A model generated the notes under the pieces. The model searched no databases and was not told where the DNA came from. It saw only the letters and a list, made by a program, of their open reading frames with translations. Position numbers and translations under genes: made by a program. Shown here piece after piece: positions 23,259 through 27,164 of a DNA stretch of 27,164 bases. The DNA comes from Gonapodya sp. JEL0774 (Eukaryota > Monoblepharomycota > Monoblepharidomycetes > Monoblepharidales > Gonapodyaceae), in NCBI GenBank assembly GCA_027604505.1, contig JADIIX010000216.1, positions 1 to 27,164 on the forward strand, read 5' to 3'. How positions within the stretch are numbered: position 1 is the first letter of the stretch; each line of letters starts with the position of its first letter.

Positions 23259-23885
23259 ATTCATTATCCATAATAAATATAATCTCGTGAAATTATCATA
23301 CATTTAAGTTGCACTATCGTAATACTCTTCATTGTGGTAAATTGTACCACAATAAGGACCCTCACCCATATGGTTATAATACAAATCCAAAAATTTCCCA
23401 CTTATCTTGTTGTGATCATAATACAAATCTTTCTCCTGTGGTATAACTACCACAGGAGAAAGACAAGTGGGTCATAGTAGTACTTAACCATATTATGCCA
23501 TTGTTCAGATTCACTATGTGAATCTGAATTTGTATTACGACAAGTGGGAGTGGGGTAAGAGTTGGTGACCCTCCTAAGTATTGTCTAAGGAGTACTATAC
23601 CATTATTACCCATTTATTCTCATACAAATAAGTGGGTAATTTACCCATTGTCCAAATCAATGGTATCATTGATTTGGATTTGTATGAGAAAAGGAGGGGG
23701 GTTAAGGTTGGTATAGATCCCCCCTTAAGGGGAGGGTTCTCAGTGTGGTACAATCGTAATACAAATTCAAATCAATAGTACCACAATAAGGAGGTCACAA
23801 TAGGAGATAGATATCTAGGGGAGGGACCCCCCCTCCCACTATATACCCACCCTAGTTGAATCTTCATATTTCAATCTATTTAATG
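23259..23885. repeat. rns-3' to nad2 spacer
   Basis: No gene is recognised. It contains a complete B element (23416-23540), a C2 unit (about 23628-23690) ending ATTTGTATGAGAA, and a G-rich module with GGGGTTAAGGTTGG near 23697. About 40 nt of module-free sequence precede nad2. Confidence 0.7.
23416..23540 (-). repeat. Family B element, subfamily B2
   Basis: The unit is 125 bp; the left end TCATAATACAAAT has one change from the right end ATTTGTATTACGA. Stem bases TCCT/AGGA and the linked GGGTCATAG mark subfamily B2. Confidence 0.85.
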
Positions 23886-25172
23886 ATGCTTTTAATTCTA
23901 TTCTTCCTTACATTTCTTATGATGAGTGTTGGTAGATACTCTGGTAGAATTGCCTTTTTAAGTCTTACTTTCTATCTTTTATTCTTAGGTTATTTCTATT
24001 ACTTATTACCAGAAGGTACTACTTTAATCTTAGCTGATGGTTTACTAAGCTTAGACAGTTCCTTACTATTTTCTATCTTATTTATGGGTGTTGTCTTATA
24101 TATTATTGTAAGTAGAGTTAATAACTTAGGTTGGGAATTCCATCTTATGCTTTTTAGTGGCTATACCGGTGCTATCTATATGATTATTGGCTATGACTGG
24201 CTTATTAGTCTTATTGGGTTTGAATTTCTTAACTTATCTACCTATCTAATCCTATCCCTTTACAGAGGTACTGAATCTGCCACTCTTAAATATCTTTTAA
24301 TGAGTGCTTTTTTCACTACTTTCTTTCTTTTAGCTATTAGTCTTTTCTATGGTCTTACTGGTTCTACTGCCTTTGATAGTATCTACGCCTCTATGAATTA
24401 TTTAGATAGTTCCTTAATTCTTTGGCCTCAATTACTCCTTTTACTTACTTTTAGTTTCAAATTAGGTCTTGTTCCAGTACATCTTTGGGTTCCAGATGTT
24501 TATGATGGCCTTCCAATGGAATTAGTTCTTTGGATTGGTACTCTACCAAAATTAGCAATTCTATTCTTTTTACCTGTTCTCCACCCATTACTTATTAATG
24601 TAAGTGACTATTTCCTTATGGGTGGTGTACTTTCTTTCCTTTTAGCCGCTATTAGTTTAGGTGCTCAATATAGACTTAAAAGATTCTTAGCCTTCTCTGC
24701 TATTGGTCATATGGGTATTATGATTACTGGTTTTGCTATTGGAGATTATCATTCTTTCTGGTTCTATATTCTTATTTATTTCACTGCTTCTGTTAACCTT
24801 TTCCTTATCTTAGCTGAACTTCCGGGCATCGACCTTATGAAACGCCTTACTATGATTACTACTAATTATCCTTTAGCCTTTGCTTTTCTTATTGCTGTTT
24901 TTACTATGGCTGCTGTACCACCATTCTCTGGTTTTTATGCCAAACTTCTTGTTCTATTTGGTCTTATTGATGTACGTTATATGATTATTGCTATCTTACT
25001 TATTCTTACCTCTTTACGTACTGCTGCTTATTACTTACGTCTTATTCAAACCACTTTCTTCGGTCCAATTACCACTACTATTAACACTGGTCCTATTACT
25101 GTTTCTTATGCAAATCTTATTGCTATTACTACTACTTGCCTTTTACCTACTACCCAACTTCTTCTTCTCTAA
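23886..25172 (+). CDS. nad2: NADH dehydrogenase subunit 2
   Basis: This antiporter-like proton-pumping subunit of complex I has 428 residues and about 13 hydrophobic helices. Landmarks are LIGFEFLNLSTYLILSL with the conserved glutamate, FKLGLVPVHLWVPDVYDGLP with the conserved lysine and PD(V/A)Y loop, LKRFLAFSAIGHMG and VPPFSGFYAKLLV. The frame is open back to TTG 23856, but the second of two consecutive ATGs at 23883-23888 follows G (GATG), so the start is placed at 23886. Stop TAA. nad2 lies between the two rns pieces and is on the same strand. Confidence 0.95.
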   Translation: MLLILFFLTFLMMSVGRYSGRIAFLSLTFYLLFLGYFYYLLPEGTTLILADGLLSLDSSLLFSILFMGVVLYIIVSRVNNLGWEFHLMLFSGYTGAIYMIIGYDWLISLIGFEFLNLSTYLILSLYRGTESATLKYLLMSAFFTTFFLLAISLFYGLTGSTAFDSIYASMNYLDSSLILWPQLLLLLTFSFKLGLVPVHLWVPDVYDGLPMELVLWIGTLPKLAILFFLPVLHPLLINVSDYFLMGGVLSFLLAAISLGAQYRLKRFLAFSAIGHMGIMITGFAIGDYHSFWFYILIYFTASVNLFLILAELPGIDLMKRLTMITTNYPLAFAFLIAVFTMAAVPPFSGFYAKLLVLFGLIDVRYMIIAILLILTSLRTAAYYLRLIQTTFFGPITTTINTGPITVSYANLIAITTTCLLPTTQLLLL

Positions 25173-25779
25173 CCGCCTAGGGGAATAGTGGACCCCACCC
25201 TAGAGGGTATACCCTCTTCAATGGGAGGGGTTAAAGTATCACCCTCTAACGAGTGAGTAGGTGGGTATTGTGACGTAATACAAATAATCCTGTTCTCATA
25301 CAAATCCAAATCAATGGTATAGGTAAAAGTTGGTGACCCTCCTAAGTGTTGTCTAAGGAGTATAATGCCTCAATTTCACCCTTATTTGTATGAGAATACA
25401 AAGAATCCTGTCAGGGTATCACCATAGGGGGTTAGGGTTGGTATTGTGATACCTCAATAAGGAGTATTTGTACCATTATCTACCCACTATCCTAATTGTT
25501 TTACACAGGATTAGGATAGTGGGTAACCCTCCCCCTAAGGGGGGGGGGATCTATACCAACCTTAACCCCCCTCCTTTGTGGAGGGGAATAGACCTGGTTA
25601 TATATCTGGGGATAACCCACCTATTGTGATATAACTGTAAAACATCATTTGTATTACTAACACAATAGGTGGGTATGAGAACTCCTCATTGTGATATCAA
25701 CCTTAACCCCTCTCCCTCACTACCCTTTATTCAAGTCATGGGGAAGGGGGGGGTAAGAGTTGGTCATGGCTATAAATAT
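25173..25779. repeat. nad2 to rns-5' spacer
   Basis: No gene is recognised. It consists of C/G-run modules (25430-25455, 25515-25575, 25740-25765), partial C2 and TCTCATACAAAT fragments, and an imperfect CCTAATTGTTTTACACAGGATTAGG hairpin near 25491-25515. It has fewer complete elements than other spacers. Confidence 0.6.
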
Positions 25780-26300
25780 TCGATGATGTGCAAAATACGA
25801 AAGGGTATGATCATGGCTCCGGATGATCGCATTTTCTTTGACCTAACACATGCTTATCAACTTAGGTATCGCGAATGCGTTATCTATGGAATTACCTCGC
25901 TCATAACCCATGAGTGAGGTACCCGTAGCTAATGCGTTCTTCGCTCGGTTGGTGATAGGGTGAGTGTGCGGAAACCTGTAGATGCTTTTAGTGTTTAGGG
26001 GGTTTCGGTGTAGTTTAGAAGGATGGTAGTGGTGACGGCCTACCAAATCGATGATCTAGAGCAATTAAGCCACAGTGGTACATTCAAAAAGACCATCCCA
26101 TTTATATGGGCAGCAGTGAGGAATATTAGGCAATGTGGGAAACCATGACCTAGTCAAAGAAAGAGAGTAATCTCCTAAGCTCTATTTATATTGAAAGTAG
26201 AGTGTAGAAGCAGTGTCCAAATTCCTGTGCCAGAAGACTCGGTAAGGCAGGATCTGCTAGCGCTATCCACAGTTAATAGGCACCTGGTAAGGCGGTAATT
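25780..26300 (+). rRNA. rns: Small-subunit rRNA, 5' piece
   Basis: This piece corresponds to about E. coli 16S positions 1-590. Landmarks are TGATCATGGCTC at 25808, GACCTAACACATGC at 25840, GCAGCAGTGAGGAATATT at 26110 and the 530-loop region GTGCCAGAAGACTCGGTAA near 26227. It ends after AGGCGGTAATT, where E. coli helix 20 leads into the variable helix 21. The rest of the molecule is encoded about 2.5 kb upstream (22285-23258), so the order on DNA is reversed relative to the RNA. The mature SSU must assemble from two RNAs by base pairing unless they are joined. AATTATAATAA follows directly at 26297. Confidence 0.92.
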
Positions 26301-26901
26301 ATAATAAATTTATCTATATAATACAAATAATGTATTACACCCCCTTAGGGGGGAGGGGGGGGGGTCCTTCTAACGATGAGGGTATCCTCACATCCCCTTC
26401 TTTCATAAATTATACAAAAGCAGTGTTTTAGTATAACTGCTACTCCTTTAACGAGTGAGTAGGAGGGTAGATAGTGAGGAGATAGTGGTACAAGTACTCC
26501 TCATTGAGGTACAATTTATCGTTCTCATACAAATAATGTATAACATTATTTGTATGAGAACAAGTGGGTAATTATGGTATTATACTTCTTAGACAACACT
26601 TAGTGTTGTCTAAGAGGTATAATGCTTCTCATTCACAATGAGGACCCCCACCCCCTTGTTTTCATACCCAAGGAGTATGATAACCTAACGGTAAATTTAT
26701 ATAACAACCAAGGATGAATTTATATTTTGACCCTATAATCGTGGGAGTGTAAACCCATTTTGAGGGTTAGCACAATTCTATCTAGAAAGGATAGTCCTCA
26801 TGGGTAATTATGGTTTACTCCTTATAGCCCTATCCTATAAGTAATCAGAGATATATCCCCCTCTGGATTTGTATTAGGAAACCCACAACTACCCCTATGA
26901 G
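26301..26901. repeat. rns-5' to trnW spacer
   Basis: It contains G-run modules near 26340-26365, a TTCTCATACAAATAATG palindrome ending TTTGTATGAGAA (about 26522-26560), and a TTAGACAACACTTAGTGTTGTCTAA hairpin near 26588-26613. Positions 26690-26880 are mostly module-free and hold no convincing gene. A TATGAGAAT motif runs into trnW. Confidence 0.6.
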
Positions 26902-26972
26902 AATGGAATAGTTTAATGGTAAAACTTTGGTCTCCAAAACCAACGTTATAGGTTCGAGTCCTATTTCCCCTA
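26902..26972 (+). tRNA. trnW(cca): tRNA-Trp (CCA), 5' end predicted to be edited
   Basis: The anticodon CCA is at 26934-26936 on a perfect stem (TTGGT/ACCAA). The D arm GTTT/AAAC and T arm ATAGG/CCTAT are perfect. In the acceptor, position 1 pairs (A-U) but positions 2 (A-C) and 3 (U-C) do not; positions 4-7 pair. The first three bases, AAT, are also the last bases of a TATGAGAAT repeat end. CCA normally reads only UGG, which matters for the UGA codon in cox2. Confidence 0.9.
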
Positions 26973-27164
26973 TATGACTAAATACTCATTGAGTAATCAC
27001 AATGAGGGGAGGGGGGTAAGGGTTGGTGACCCTCCCCTAGATATCTGGGGGTAACCCACCTGGATTTGTATAATAATAAGTGGGAAGGTATGGTTATAGT
27101 GGGTAGATAGTGGTACAAATACTCCTCAGACAACATCTATCCCAACCTTAACCCCCCAACAGGA
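26973..27164. repeat. Repeat segment at window end
   Basis: It contains a G-rich module (GGGGGGTAAGGGTTGG near 27008). From about 27085 it is a near-identical copy of 12250-12335 and a close copy of 6610-6690, cut by the window edge at CCCCCCAACAGGA. Confidence 0.75.

Noticed and set aside
22285-26300. Green algal (Chlamydomonas-type) origin suggested by the scrambled rRNA gene
   Set aside because: cox2 and nad4L are present, the LSU gene is continuous, the tRNA set is chytrid-like, and C37 with G-AUG starts point to Monoblepharidales.
26690-26770. tRNA-like stretch with a D-arm-like AACCTAACGGTAAA
   Set aside because: No T arm, anticodon stem or acceptor pairing could be built.

Overview
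The window looks like part of a fungal mitochondrial genome from the chytrid relatives of order Monoblepharidales (Hyaloraphidium, Harpochytrium, Monoblepharella, Gonapodya). Four independent signs agree. (1) All recognised genes are mitochondrial: cox1, cob, cox2, nad4L, nad4, nad1, nad2, both rRNAs and five tRNAs (Q, Y, K, M, W), all on the + strand. (2) The methionine tRNA has C at position 37, next to its CAU anticodon, and nearly every protein gene starts at G-ATG or G-GTG. This pairing is the known monoblepharidalean initiation signature. (3) Three of the five tRNAs (Y, K, W) have mismatches only in the first three acceptor positions, the mark of 5' tRNA editing. (4) The small-subunit rRNA gene is in two separated pieces, as reported for Hyaloraphidium. 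I cannot name the species. cox3, nad3, nad5, nad6, atp6, atp8 and atp9 were not found, so the window is probably only part of the molecule.

Layout: repeat leader 1-309; cox1 310-4453 in three exons with two related group I introns carrying LAGLIDADG reading frames (the first broken, the second intact); repeats with trnQ and trnY; cob 7160-8260; repeats with trnK; cox2 10088-10786; nad4L 11345-11614; 2.5 kb of repeats; nad4 14100-15473; rnl about 16310-19315 with repeat blocks inside the gene; nad1 20109-21002; trnM; the 3' piece of rns about 22285-23258; nad2 23886-25172; the 5' piece of rns about 25780-26300, which lies downstream of the 3' piece; trnW; repeats to the end. The proteins belong to respiratory complexes I, III and IV. 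The rRNAs and tRNAs serve their translation, and the tRNA set is too small to decode all codons unless other tRNAs are imported or lie outside the window.

Roughly 40% of the window is intergenic and nearly all of that is a mosaic of short hairpin modules. Many modules are bounded by a 13-nt inverted pair, TCGTAATACAAAT with ATTTGTATTACGA, or variants ending in TTCTC and GAGAA. One family (B) is a discrete 125-bp unit with terminal inverted repeats and two internal hairpins, in two subfamilies. Comparison of copies gives an empty and a filled insertion site. Modules also sit inside rnl, inside a cox1 intron reading frame, and against the 5' ends of tRNAs. They resemble the double-hairpin elements described from chytrid and Allomyces mtDNA, but the family structure, nesting and matched ends seen here deserve study as a mobile system.
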